Origin: Trileptium ribeirensis
Lineage: Eukaryota; Nematoda; Enoplea; Enoplida; Thoracostomopsidae
Reading direction: 5' to 3'
NCBI GenBank assembly: GCA_030248225.1
Contig: JASANE010029951.1
Location: 1-64,000 of the forward strand
DNA length: 64,000 nucleotides
The first letter of the stretch is position 1, and each line of letters starts with the position of its first letter. Of this stretch, positions 38,601-53,600 are shown piece after piece. Below the pieces are notes generated by a model. That model did no database searches, was not told the DNA's origin, and saw nothing but the letters and a program-made list of their open reading frames with translations. Both the position numbers and the translations under genes were made by a program.

Positions 38601-41600
38601 CAACGATTTGCCACCATGCAACCTTTGAATCTTTATGTAAGGCGTGTTATTTCATTATCATCATCAAAATGCTATTTTAATAACTATTGTAGTGTATCCA
38701 CGTATAGTACTGTGCTATTATTCTAAACATCGAACTCACTCGCCGTAATTGTGATACCACCAAGCGCTGTGAAAGTACGCAGCACAGTTTTTAAGCGAGC
38801 CATCCACGTCGTAATCGAATGTTGAAAATGGCCTACCGTTGGATTTTGTTAAGTAATCGCCTGTAACAAATTATTATTATTATTAGCGACATGTGCTTGC
38901 GATAATGCCTAGATTTGATTGGCACTAGTGCTGATGTGTATGTAGTGCGTGCGAAAGTATGTTTTACCACAGTCGTGTTCGGCGAAAGCAACCAAGTTAT
39001 GTGCTGTACTATGGCGGGATTTTTTCGCGCAGCTATTCAGCCCCCCTAATGGTTATCTAATATTCATTCATGTAATTGAAAATTTCAGAAAGTGGTGGCT
39101 GCTCCCAATGATACTCTATTGCGCTAAATTATCAGTTGCCTGGTTCGTCTGTACGGGTACGGATAGCCACTGGCTAGTCCGGGTGCGGGATGAAAGGTTG
39201 AACTCTGTGATAGCGGGTAATGTATAGTCGTATAGTGTGCATGTCGACACATTTAGTAGAACTTGCTCAATGTCAAAGGACTAGGTGGCTTCGATTAGTT
39301 GCCGTTGCCTAAAAAACATAGTTCTCCCGTTTTCTGCACTATGACCAGAAAAGCTGGTGGCTTTTTGTTATCGCTGTTGAAATGAATTGGCGACTTCTTT
39401 TAGCCTGCAGTATGTGGTTCTGGTTCATTTTATTGGGCCAGTCGTCTGTGGTACCTTTGTTTGGTACTGTTTAAAAATTGGGAAGTTGCCTTTCGTATGA
39501 CTGTCTCATAGGCCTTTGTTAAAGATTATTCATGTGAAAGGCTACAAGGTGCTTTGGACCTGGCGCTACCGCAAAAACCATGACATTTTTTGCTTAATGC
39601 TCATACGTACCTAAAATGATGTCCAGTTTTTGTTTTATGTAATACATGACATTACGAAGGCGGGCTACGAAAGTGAATTAGATTCCCTGTCGTATTTAGC
39701 CTTGTCAATGATAATGTCAGGCAAATAATGCACTAAAACTAATAAAACTGGCTCTGAAACGCCTACTAACGAACGGCGGTAGGTAAGTCTCTGATTTGCG
39801 CTAGTACCTGTGCACCTCTAACGGAACCGACTCGGATGGCCGAGTTATTAAATGACGTTTAAAGTTATTGCCAAAATATAGTGGTACGAGGAGTTGGAAA
39901 AATCGCTATGGATTATATAATTATACTGTGCCTCGACCGCAATTCTCAACTACCGTAAAAATTGGGTTCTATTTGAAGAAAAAATAGAAAAGTCTGAGCT
40001 TCAAACTCTTTTACTTAGCTATGAAGAAACAGGCCGTTAACAACCACAAGATATAATTCATAAACAATTCGGTTAAATCTCTGGCGTCATATACCTTTAC
40101 TGAACAGAGTCAAAATTAGTAAAAGGCACAACTGGGGAGTATATATTTGCTATAAAATAGCATAAAAGATTATCCTACTTTTCAGTAAAGCTGTAGATTC
40201 TATGGAAAAATTGCGTATTTTTTACTTTAGTGCATTAAATCTATCGGGAATCGTGCCCACAGTAGTTAGGAATATTCAGATTCTAGTTTGTCGCAAAACA
40301 CATCAACGCCACGCACTTGTGTTGTATATATACAATCGGACAGTAACATAAATTCATATGAATCATTATCTGTGAGCACAGTCAGAAGTAGAGGGGCTTG
40401 CACCAACATTTAATACTGTATTACATAATATTCAGAAACTGGACAATGCTTGCAACTGAACGTATTATATAACATCTATGTTAGATTTTTGTAACCCGTA
40501 TAAGATTTATATACTCCTGTCGGTTAACACAATTCCAAGATTTTCAGTAAATTTTCCCACAGATTCGTTGAAATTTGTGGAAGTCTAACAATACTAGTTT
40601 CTATGTATAGCCGGCGGCTATATGTTAAATATATAAAACGAAATTTCAAACCTGCATCGCCGTAATAGCTATCGACATACAACGGATAGTAGGAGCTCAT
40701 GTTGCCCAGATAGAAATGCGAATATCCGGCTGTCATTGACATCCCACCTACGTCAGTTAGTACGACTTTGAGCTCCATATGCTTTTGTTTTGTTAGCTGA
40801 TAGATACGCTCCAGTCCTAGAACACATATTATTATATCTGTATTTGTTTGTGTTTTGTCATGGTAATAAATAATTAACGTTAGTATGATTCCTGTTATAC
40901 GGCATCATTTAGATGGATTAATGAATATATATTCAGTTGATTTTGATAAGTAGAACGTAAATATGGTACGCAGTGATTGGGCTATCAATCGCAAAGCAGT
41001 CGAAAGTTGTAGGGAAATTCGCACAGCGACGTGTTAATCTACTTAGAATGTAGCTTAGCGATAGTGGGTAGCAGCTGGAACAATATTGTAGTTCGCTGAT
41101 CTGCAGACTTAGGTGCAATTTAACACTTCTGGTCTATAAATGTCTTTTTGCAGATTCTGAAAATTTGTTTTTGCTCGTGTCAAGCTTCCAGTTGACAACA
41201 ACTCGATTCTGCCGTGTTTAGCAATAATTGTCGTAAACCCAGCTTCCAGGAAAATCTATATACTGTGGAACTTTATCGAGACTAGAGCTTCATTAAAACT
41301 GTTTATCAATTTACACGCTAGTTTTTATTATATGACAGCTGATTTCATTTATTGCTACAGTTAACGCCGATTAAATTAATCGTGGGTTTGATTACACTGA
41401 CTCTTAGGCGTCGGTGGCTAGGCCAGACCGATAATGCTAATATTAATATTACTACGCATTGGTGTATACCTAGAAAGTATTCGCCGTTGACATTGCCGAA
41501 TCCCATTTTGTAAAAATACCATCCACGATAGAAATCCACCGTCCCGTTGAATCTTGTTGATATAACCTGAAATTGTAACAATACTTTTGACGACAAGCCG

Positions 41601-44600
41601 CTTTTATACCACTCTAACTAGAAATCATTTCACTCTACATTTTATGGTGTTTTTTGAATTTTGTACTGCAAAAGCCTTACCTCACTCATTTTAAAATTCT
41701 TTGCTATGTCCTCCTGAATTTTTGACATAATCAGCAATAAGTGCTGCAGCATCTTCTTAATTATAATGTAACTTAAAGCAATGTCACAGTTGTAACACGG
41801 TGTATGGTCGATTCAGATGTTTGTATGCATGGCTGCGCACCTTACTCGTTCAAATACATCCTATAGCGTTTGTCTAAACTCACCGCTACTGTCCGTGCAA
41901 ATCTCTAAACAAAGGCGTCGAAAGCCAGGAACGTAGCCAGAGGGATGTCAGGTGAGACTGTCTTCGCGTCCGTCCCCTAGCAAAACAGTTGAAAAATATC
42001 AATTTCAGGTCATAACTTACGGAGTGGCTTTCCATTTATAACCAACAACTACAACTGGCAGAATTGTATTGCATTTGTTTCCTCTCATTGTAAATTGTTT
42101 TAATAATAATCTATGATTTTTTCTATTGCAAAGGTTGTGCAAATTTGACGTAATGGTATATTTTATATATATTAAACAATTGTGTATATATAGCTACCGC
42201 CTAAAATCGGCTTGCAATTGCTTCGTCTAAAATAGAAGTCTGGCTACGTGCCTGTCACAAGTTCTTCAAAAGTGGAGAGCCCCCATTTAAATTCATTTTA
42301 TGCTATACCTATCAGCCAATGCCGAATCTCAGAAATTGTAACGGCGGCGCGTATGCTGAATCCAACAAACTGCACCGGGAGTCGTATATGTCGTAGGTGT
42401 CTATAGAAGGGTACGGGATGACCCCTCCCCTGAAGGAATATTAACCCCGCGAAAGTTTTAGTAAATTGCGAAATTTTTGCAAAGGTTGGCATAAATTGAG
42501 AACAATTAAGGAAAATTTTACCAAAACTTTTATCGAAACTGAAAGAAACTCCAAACATATGTTTTAAGGAAAATTTTACCAAAACTTTTATCGAAACTGA
42601 AAGAAACTCCAAAAATATGTTCTGGCGTAACTGCAACGGGGAAGGGAGGCGAACGCCCCGCCAAGCCGCATTGGGTCCGCCTATGCCATCAGTTAATTAC
42701 TTCAGGTTCGTCTGTAAAAACTGGGAGAGGGCGGTCTTTCAAGCCCTCCTCTAGGGACACCCTAGTCTGAATGTATTACAAGCCACGCTGCATCAATTAT
42801 TTGAAATTCACAAATCATCTAACTATTCACACTGAAATTATTATTCGAAAATATGTACAAAATAGAATTTAGTAAGTTTCCACCATTCGACAAATATAAG
42901 AATTCGAATTTCATAGCGACACCGTATCGCCAGCACCACAGTTGGGATTCTGTCAGTTAAATGCGAGGTTCACCATTGACAACAAGTTACTAGTTAATAT
43001 TCACACACTATCAGTCATCTAGGGTTTATTTTGTTGACAAAGCTGAAAATATCTTACAATTTAGATATCAATATATATTTGACATTTAAATGTTTTGTTT
43101 CCGTGTCTAAATATTAATGTTATACCATTAGTAGTATTATAAGCAGTTTCGAATTTTACAAGGATTGTCTACCCTCTATTGAAGTCGCATCACACTACTT
43201 ACTATTCATATTTATAGTTCTGCGTTAGAGGTATTCCGTATGTTCTAACTATAAAAAACTAACCGTCCATCCGCCTCCTTCAGTTTCCATATCGCAATAT
43301 ACGTGAAAATAGCATCCGGCACACGTCGCCGGGTATATTGTGTAGACGCCCGACCGAGCGCCACGTGCTTGGTCTTGCACTTCGGCACAATCACGAGGTC
43401 CTTAAATAGTAAAGGAAAACGAATTCATTTTGCTGCCGTTTGTACGGACCTTTGTGCCGTCAATAATTAGGGTACCCGTGACATCGAGAAGCTGTGGGCG
43501 CAAAGTTGTGCCCCAGCACACGCTGCCAAAGTAACGATTATAATGTCTTGTATTTGTTATTACAAAGTTAATCCGACTTGACAGAAAGACTATGTGCAAC
43601 TACATGTATTCCAGGGAGTAACCGGAATTCCGGTTCCGGCAAAAATCGTGTTCCGGTTGCGGTTCCGGCAAAGGGAAAAAACCATACCGGAACCGGAATT
43701 ACGGTTTAAAAATTTTGTTTGAAATTTTCCACGTTTTTTGCTTCGTCCTGTAAGCCAAACATATGCAATATATGTAATACAATGATCAAACTCCAATACA
43801 GCCAAGCAAAAGAAAAGATTAACTAACCAATTTGCCGTGTGAAACGTAAGTAGGGCACATAATTTGAGCAGGAATTTTTCATAATAAATTGCAGGAGTTT
43901 GTTAAATGAAAGCCAGGTCGATGCTTGTAGCAGCTATTTTACACATCCAGAAGTCTGTGGGATACGTTTGAATTAAACCGGTCCAACTCGTTAACAGAGT
44001 ATGGCTTACGCAGAAGTACTTAGGGTATGCTTGGTTAACATAAATTGCGTCAAGCACCCGCCAGTGCGCTTGTAAACTTGGGAAATCGGTCTAAATTGAA
44101 GTAAACTAATGTTATCTGCAACGCAGCTAGAAGCTGCTTTCTTGGCAATGAACTGTATTTATTGAAACTGTGCGAGCAGCATCACAGTGTGTCTCATTTA
44201 TAACATTCTGATTGGAAAGTTATCATCATTATGATCTAACTGACGGGCATTGTTTGTCCAACGCTAGCCTAAACAGTGTCTCTGACCACTGATCAGAAAA
44301 TTAACTTCTATCTATTATTTTCTCTTAGAATCATATAAACCAATAATTTTAAGTTTCCTACAGAAGAACATGCAACAACCGTATGTGTAGTAAAGGGAGG
44401 CGACTGGAGACAGAGCGAAAGTGTGTATTCTACGCTCCAAGCTTTGTAAGCACATTCGATTTGACGCAGTATACGCAATGGTGTATAGTGAAAGACATTT
44501 TTTGCTCTGAATGTCCAAAAATCGACATATTTGATCGATAAATAAACATTATTAGCTTCCTCAGGCTCTTTAAAGTTTCAGAAAGGCAATAATACCATCG

Positions 44601-47600
44601 CTATACATTAAATTTAATGTAAAAGTTATTTTTAATGCATTTTAAATCCACTATACCTTCATTTCTTCCATCATCTGTTTTACTATACATAAATTTCGAA
44701 GACCAGGTTCCGGTTCCGGATCCGATTTAAATAGACGGTTCCGGTTGCTGGTTCCGGTTATTCCCTGATGTATTCCTAACTACCGTTGGACCTTTAGTGT
44801 ATTGAATGCGAGTAGAATACGCAATTTTTGTACCAAATCCACAGCGTTATAGAAAGGACGTATAACCCATTTATGCTATTTTACCGCAAAAGTATAGTCG
44901 TCTAGATGTGCCTTTTACTACTTTCAGCTGTCTAACCTGACTTCTGCGATGCCGACGCTCCAAGCGAATTTGTGCTCGTTTCTGCATTACGTATAATGTT
45001 ATGGCGACTAGCATAATGGCTATTTATTACATAGCGAGGTCCCAGGATGCTGTTTTTGGTTTTGTTTGAGTGTTTCTTTTTGTTTCTCTTTTTTCATTTA
45101 TTGTTAAAGTTTAACAATTTTTATGGTAGTTGGCAATTCGCCGACCTAGCCGTTTAGTCCGGGTATTGGTGTGACAAATAAACGCACATGAAAGTGTACG
45201 TCATTTAAAATAGGTTATAAAGTGTCCTTTCGTATTTATCGATTCTACTGGAGGCATGTGGAAGAAAAACATATACGTGCATTTATCCGGTTTTTGCCAC
45301 AGAATGTTCAGCATATATATACGTCGTTTTTGCACTAGGATCGCCATAGTGCTAGTTAGGTATATGTAGTTTGGGAAATAACGTACGTGACTATTTTATG
45401 TCTAGTGACATGGACTCATTGACAAAATTTCATTTTGAATGCAAAAAAGTTCATTTATAAGCCTACATATACAGCGTATATACCTGGTCATATATTTCTG
45501 AATATGCACGGTATAAGTGCGAAATTTAAAGTTGGTCTTATCTTATAAACAGGTTTCATGTACATACGTTTTCCTGCCGCAGTACGGCAAACATCTATAG
45601 GTTGTATATGTAACATATGCAACTTACTTCCCACTTCCTGTCTAGGAATATTATCCGGTACTTCGTGAATTCGATCAACGGTTACATTTGCCAACGGGAA
45701 TAAATCGATTCCTGGCGGCTGACCAAACACGGTTGAACTACGATGACTCAGCTGTCCTCCCAATATCACGAATACAAACGCTGTGTATAGATGTGTCATT
45801 GTTGTTGGTTATCTATTTATAGGCGTATTTAAATTATTGTGTACGTTGGTCTTTATTTATCAAAACGTACATGTATTGCTGATCATACTCTATAATTGCA
45901 GATGTTTTGTTTACAAATTATAACTCCATAAACGTTCCGTAACCATGTTTACAAGTCGTTATCTGAAACTAAATGAACCAAAGCGATATAATGATCATCT
46001 GGGTCAGTTCATAACTGCCAAGACTGAAAATGTGTGCGTACTCATTATCTGTTTCGGTGAATAACCTCCGGGATTAAGTTGATTTATGAGATTTTTGGGA
46101 TTTGATCGAACTGAGAAACGTGCCGGATGTAGTAACCCTTTTTTGAATTTAGGTCGTTTTATTTGTATTTTTCATACCATCTGTGTCGTTTATTTTTGTA
46201 TTGTATTTACTCTGTATAAGATAAGGCTGGCAGGAAATATTGCAATCAGGCAATTTCATAAAGGTTATAGAGTGGCGATGACGGACTTAGTTCCTGATGC
46301 AAAAATCTTTCAGCTGCAAAATGCAAAATAAACGATTATATGCAATAACAACCAGAATTATAATCTTACAATCGAATCAGTCGATAGGAGTTTATGACGA
46401 CATATTATGTCTCAATGTAACGTTTTAATCTTGCAATTCACATGAATTTTAGTATTAGGACATAGTTAGTCATTCACAGTGGCATATTAAGTTTGGAAAC
46501 TTTCATCTAGCTTTGACGGAGATATCTTCTGTCTAAATTTGGTCCTTACGATGTGACCTGAAGCGAGATTTTGTTCAGTTAAAAGCAAGATTTTTATATT
46601 TCAATGGAAAAGTATTGGGGGATATGGGCGTTCACAGTTTAGCTATATTGCCGCCTGCGCGGTGGGCAAGAATTTATCTTTTGTAGGATTGTTTCGGAAT
46701 TCGGAACTCATATTATGGAGCTTCGGATGCGGCTACTGTCAAAACTGCAATATGGATGACTTATCTACAGTACCTAACATCCAGTAGGGCTTGCAGTAAC
46801 AATTATTGTTTCTAAGTTGTGATTTTTCATATTCCGTTTTCTCTGTCCAGCTTTTGTTCTAGCTCAAACTCCTATGGTGGTTATAGAATAACGCTTTCCA
46901 GTTTTAATGAAACCAACGTTCGCTATTTTTACTTTTGTGCGATTTCATGATATTATGTACTGTTTATTTCTTAATATCACTTATCTTTCATTTTATTACA
47001 GTGTTTATGGCACTGTACCAGAACAGCTATGTTAAGCATGGTTGTAGTAAGAAGGCATTTCATGTACACTTTAGCGTGAACTTGTGTGATAGATCAGAAT
47101 TTAGATGGATGTGTTGCTGAATTAAAAAGACCACCTGTCGAAATAGTAGGCATTATCAGACCAGTCTTAACAGGTTATAACGAATTGGTTATTAGATCAT
47201 AAAATCCAGCCCGAAAATGGCTGATTTTGAAGAAAATTCATTAATTTTGACTCCTCATCAAGATGGTTAAAAATTCTTATTCGCACCACATTTATGGTAA
47301 TTATTTTTTAATTTTTGCTGGGAAAAATGAAAAAAATTAGTAAATACATATATATAATTATATGTTCCATATATAAAAGTCCATGATCGGATTAATTCAT
47401 TCAACTCAGCCCGTCAATTCGATTCGAAAGGTATATACACTTATACATTTACCGAGATCCCATAATTGAAAGACTCAACAAAATTTGCCCCCATTCGACA
47501 ACAAAATTAAATTTGACCGGGAGTCTCAGCGATACGACTTCCTTTTATTGCGATTTAAATACATTTTCAGGCCAGTGTTGTTAAAACCCGGCGAACGAGA

Positions 47601-50600
47601 AAAATTGAACCGATTTAACATGAAAGTATATTTTGCGACTAAATCTCTAGGGTTAGTGTATGGGTGTTGGATAGAGGTGTCCAAAGTCCATGGAATTTTT
47701 GCTACAATTAAAGTTGCTCCAGTTTTGCTAATATGTTGCTGCAGGAGTAAGATTGGGGGCTCCGGTTTTTACGGTGCGAAAACTACACACCCATTACGGT
47801 GGCCACCTAAGCATTGAAAATCTGATTTATTATTTTGTACATTATATGAATACAATACAAAATATGTCAAAGGCTGTGTATGATTTGTACGTGGCGCCTG
47901 CCCTTTCCTACAACATAAAAACGTAGTAGCATGTTCCCTTCAGGAATTACATGGGTAAAACCTGGCTTTTAAAAATATTATGTCTGCCATGACTTAGTTT
48001 AGACCCAACAATAATCAGAACATAGGGAAGATTGTGTGTTGAATTGGTGAAATCTTTTAAATTCCGTATGTGTGTGATCGGCCATAACTCGGGAACGGCT
48101 TAACCGATTTTTGTGATCTTGGGCTCATTCGAACCGGCATAGTCTATTTACCATGCACGTTCCCTAGCGTTTTTTGATTTGGGATCTGGTTCCGTGATCA
48201 GGGGTCAAAACCTGGGTTTTTGCCACATTTTAGTACCCTTCACGGAAGCAGGGTTATTTTTATCTTAACTTTCGAATTTTTGTTCTCTGGATGGTTTTAT
48301 TCCATAGTAAAATGATAAATTCCGATGCCTCTTTTTTGTTTTTCGTTTAATGCTTCGGTTCTAAATTTATGGGGTTTGAGGTACGGGGGTATGGTGCCCC
48401 AAATGGTTCCTCGACTCAAAATTTGAAAATTTGTTCTGACGTTTTGGACGGCTGATAAGTTTCACCTGGGGGTCTTCGAGCATGGGAAACTCATTACCGG
48501 TGCTAGTTTTGCTGTGTGACCCATGGTTCCACGGGTACGGGGGTATGACGCCTCATGGTTCGGGGTCAGAGGTCGAAATGAGGGTTTTTAGTATTCTTCA
48601 CGGAAGCAAGGTTATTTTTGTCTTAACTTTCGAATTTTTTCTCTCGTTGGTTTTATTTCATAGTAAAATGATAAATGCCGATGCCTCTTTTTTGTTTTCC
48701 GATTGAGGCTCCTGATCTATAGTTATGGGGTTTGAGGTATGGTGCCCCAATGGTTCCCCGACCCAAAATTTGAAAATTTGTTCTGGTGTCCTGAGCGGCT
48801 GAAAAGTTTTACTTGGTGGTTTTCGGGCATGGAAAACTCATTGCTGGTGTTGATTTTGCTCTGCGATCCGTGGTTCTATGGGTACGGGGTATGGCGCCGC
48901 CATGGGTCATCGGCCCAAAATTCCTAATTTTACTGCTACGTTCTGGGAGGCTGATAGCGTGAACTTAGGGGTTTTGTTGCATGGGAAACTTATTGCCGGT
49001 ATTAGTTTTGTTCAAACTTGTGCGGTATTGTGTGATACTTCAGCATATCGACGTATGATATCGAGATCTGATTGGCTGTGTACGTAAAAGGCGTAGGTGT
49101 AACGATGCTTCACTACGTTCTGCAATCTTGATAGAGTTACTAGTAATTTTCGGTTCTACATTTGCACCATTATGTTTATTAAACTATACTACGTTTTGTT
49201 TAACTGTTAAATTCAATTTTTATAAGTTAGTTATAAACTGAAAAATGCTTTTTCAGTCATAATAATACCCTTCGTTATTTGACTCACTAGGGTATCGAAA
49301 GAAAGCAAAACACTGAACCGCTTAATTTTTTCTAGCTTGTAATACGTAATCTCACCGCTAGATACTTTCAGTGCAATTAGATGTAATCTTGGTTGCTCAA
49401 AAGAATTTCATTTGTAACAACATCCGAAATATGCAAATAATTATAAAAACTGCTGATGCGGATGTACATAGATAGATATCGTTAGATATAGGCTACAGCT
49501 TTAGACGTTGACCCTGCTATCAAAAACGAGATGGAAATATTAAAAATAGATTTGGGACCATGAAATCCTCAAATACATGTAGTGTGTTGACTCCCGAAGT
49601 CTTCTCGGTTATAACTCCTGCCAGACGCGTCGTATCAAAAACTGGGAAAAATTCTGAATCCTCCAATCGGAAGAAAAATGAACGGTGTTATGGTTTGGTA
49701 TGTGCAGAAAATTATAACGTCGCACTTAATGAATTCTTGTTGTATTCTTATCGTTCTATGTGTTTGAAGTGAGATTAAATTGCCGAATTTGCAGCCTTGG
49801 ACTATTCACCGAGCGCAGACTGACCACGCTCGGTCCGTTCGTCTTTACACCGCCGGTTACTAGCATAGTATTATATGGATGAAAAGTGAAATTGCTTTTG
49901 ATACTTGTGTAAAAAGCACATGAAAGAAGTCTCCAATATGTGTTTCACAAAACTGTCAGTACAAAAACGCTCCTTCGCTACATGACGGTGGGTGCTCAAG
50001 AATATTAAGCAATAATTTGAGTCATTTCCACCGCCGAGCCAAATTTTCTGGTGGGTGTTCTACAGTGATACAAAGTGTGATCTTTGCAATGAATTAGTCG
50101 GGATTCGAAATCGGGCCTCTTAGGTTGCAAGGCTACTGTGCTATCACTAGACTATAGGCCAGGTTTACTCAGTTTCTTTATAAAGTTACAGTTTGTACGG
50201 CTAGTGCAGTGCGCTTATACAACACCTTATTACTAAACCAACAAACAAGCTTAATAAGGTATAATCGTCATTTGCTTTTGCAGTAATAGATTTGTACTTG
50301 AAACTATTTCGATGTCAGTGTTGCACAGAACAGTAAAACTGAACTTCTTCCGTCTGGGTCTGATCATCTTGTAATAACGAAACTCATTAAAGACTCAGCC
50401 TGTAAACAAATTTGTAAAAATATTTTTTCCTCTACTTTGAGATTATTGCGAGTACACAATGTGGATTATCTGATATATTACGATAAATTTGTCGATGTAT
50501 ATAATAATGAAAATGTACATTATAGTAGTAATTTGTCCGCGATGCGTTTCAAGTTTTGACATCTAGACTAGGGTGAGTTTTGAAAAACGTTCAAGTAGAA

Positions 50601-53600
50601 ATAATATACAATAATTATGATGACGGAAACATTTTTTACTCCCAATAAATTGGTGATGTAAAATTTAATTGAGTAATTGAACGATTTTTCTAAATAGTTT
50701 CAGTGGTTGTTGGAATTTATACACGGTACAAATCATATATATATTAAGTTTATCTGCTAATATATATATACTTGTGTGTACCTCGGTTTGTGTTGCATTG
50801 ATTGTAGCTTAATACTTATAGAATGTTTAGGGTGTTTATTATGTAAATAGCAATAAAGATGTCTTTATTCAATAATTATACACCAGTATTAGCCTCGGTC
50901 GACTATGAAGCCCAGGTCAACCATTAACAGTGGCTGTTCGTATAATGTCATCTACCTATAATATAGTACGCATAAATGCAAATTTTTATAAAATAAATAA
51001 ATGCATTCGCAGCTGAAACGAAGCGAGTGGATTTGTTTTAGATAGCGCTTGACTGTGCAAACAATATGATGTGTCGGCATCGCTCTTCATACGATTGACG
51101 GTTTTAGCATTTTTTATTCCAGGCGTAATAAAATGTAATTGTGCCCCAATGAGTGAACGCTCAAATTCTCACAAAACCGACATGAAATAGAGATTTTTGA
51201 TTTTGGCCACTCGTCGTCCTTCAGCATTTTAGATGGAACCTTTTTGATTTTGTCCACTTGAGGGTCTTCAGCATTTTAGATGAAACGTTTTTGATTTTGT
51301 CCACTTGAGGTTCTTCAGCGTTTTAGATGGGACCTTTTTGATTTTGACCACTTGAGGGTCTTCAGCATTTTAGATGGAACCTTTTTATTTGTCTACTTGA
51401 GGTACTTCAACGTTTTAGATGGAACCTTTTTGATTTTGACCACTTGAGGGTCTTCAGCATTTTAGATGAAACGTTTTTGATTTTGTCCACTTGAGGTTCT
51501 TCAGCGTTTTAGATGGGACCTTTTTGATTTTGACCACTTGAGGGTCTTCAGCATTTTAGATGGAACCTTTTTATTTGTCTACTTGAGGTTCTTCAGCGTT
51601 TTAGATGGAACCTTTTTGATTTTGACCACTTTAGGGTCTTCAGCATTTTAGATGGAACCTTTTTGATTTTGTCCACTTGAGGTTCTTCAGCGTTTTAGAT
51701 GGAACCTTTATGATTTTGACCACTAGAGGGTCTTCAGCATTTTAGATGGAACCTTTTTGATTTTGGGCACTAGAGGTTCTTCAGCATTTTAGTCTATAAC
51801 TGTTGGCAGTGGCATCGGATCGAAAAATTGAGGCAGACATTCAATCAATCGAGATTTATAACTTATCAGCTTTAGAAAAAATTCTCTAAACGGGAATTGG
51901 AAAAGGGAATCCTTTTTATTGCAACCTTGTTGAATTGTTATAAGTTTGTTATAAACTGAAAAATCCTTTTTCAGTCATAAAAATGCCTTCGAAATTTCAC
52001 TCACTAAATTATCGAAAACAAGCAAAAACTGAAAACCCCTTACGGTTTAGTGTTCAAGTATTCGCTCAAGGCCTTTCTTATTTCACTCACTATTAAATCG
52101 AAAACAGGCAGAACATCGAAACCGGTGGAAAGATTTGTATAATTTTCTCTCATGTCCTTTTTTAGTTATTTCACTAACTAAAATATCGAAGACAAGCAAA
52201 AACTTGAACCCTTTAAGACAAACCAGGATTTTTATTCAGTCGCTAAAATAACAAAAATATAATGTTAGTTGCCGGACTTATTAAATGAGTGGTATTTTGG
52301 CTAAGTACGGTTGCAGAATAGAGTATCTACGAACTATATATAAAAATGAAATATCATTTATAAATGCCAATAATACGATTAAAAAGGGGTTCGACAACCC
52401 CTAACGTAAGTAACAAACTTATTGTTTGCACTGGAGTATGAAATTAAAATAGAGATCTTTGTGAAACAACATGCCGTCATAATAAAACTATTCAATGCAG
52501 TTCTTATTGCTGGAACACATAGTAGATGTGCAACTCCCAAATCTATATTATTTTGTCATAAAAGTATATAACATTTTGGTTATAAAAGTATATAACCTTT
52601 AGGAGGTTGAGAACATGATTTTTACGTTTTTATTTTTGTAGAGAAATAACAAGGTAACGAAACGCGTTTGAAATGGTATCTTGGACAAAGTGAAGGTTCA
52701 AGATTCTGGTCATTTTATATGTAGAACTAAGGTCCCACACAAAGGATAAATACATTGTGACTCAAAATGTTACGTGTAAACTAAAAATTTACTTAGAAAT
52801 GTTGGGCAACTTAACTCTAACGTAAGACTAAGCCTGGCTTCACAACTAGAGTGGAACTACATTTGTGAGCGGACCTTGGGCTGTGACATTACGAATGTAC
52901 TCAATTTTATGTTCTTGTAACTACATTGCATAGGGCTTTATTATTGGAAAAAATATTATATTTGAATTCTTCGACCCATAAACCCTATAATGGTTTGATA
53001 GAAACGATTCTATTTCAATAAATAACACCAGTATTGCAAAATTCTCTATTTTAGCTGCATAAAATTAACTAATTAGCTAATTACAAAGTAACCACTCAAA
53101 ATTTTTTAATCCCAAATATCAGGTGCACACTCTGACATGATAGGCTTTCAAACAAAAAAGTTTTTTAAAATCCGTTCAGTGGTTCTTGAGATCCGTCGGA
53201 CCGAACGAACGAACGGACGGACATCGACCTTTTTACTCTCAGACAGAAAATAAAAACGCTTCGCCGATCTACGCTCAATTAACTTTAGGTTTTTGCCCTG
53301 GCTCCTCACATCGAGTTTTTTGCTTCCTGAGTTATATTGGGAACTAAGGTGTGTGTCCTGGCATTCTAGCTGCAGTAGTGATATAATAATTCCTGCATTT
53401 CACAATTTTCCTGCAAAATAAACAATATTTTGAACCACTGTCATTAAACACAAAACGTAATGGTCAACAAATCATATTATTTTCGGTGTTTGGCTTTCAA
53501 ATGTTGGATTTGGGATTGGCGAACCAGTTTTTATCTGTATTATCGCCATTTATAAATAAGATATCATTTATATATTTTTCGTAGATATATATAGCCTTGA

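Noticed and set aside
47485..47817. 110-codon plus-strand frame
   Set aside because: No domain, no flanking splice or conservation evidence. Intronic AT-rich sequence of this size can carry such frames by chance.
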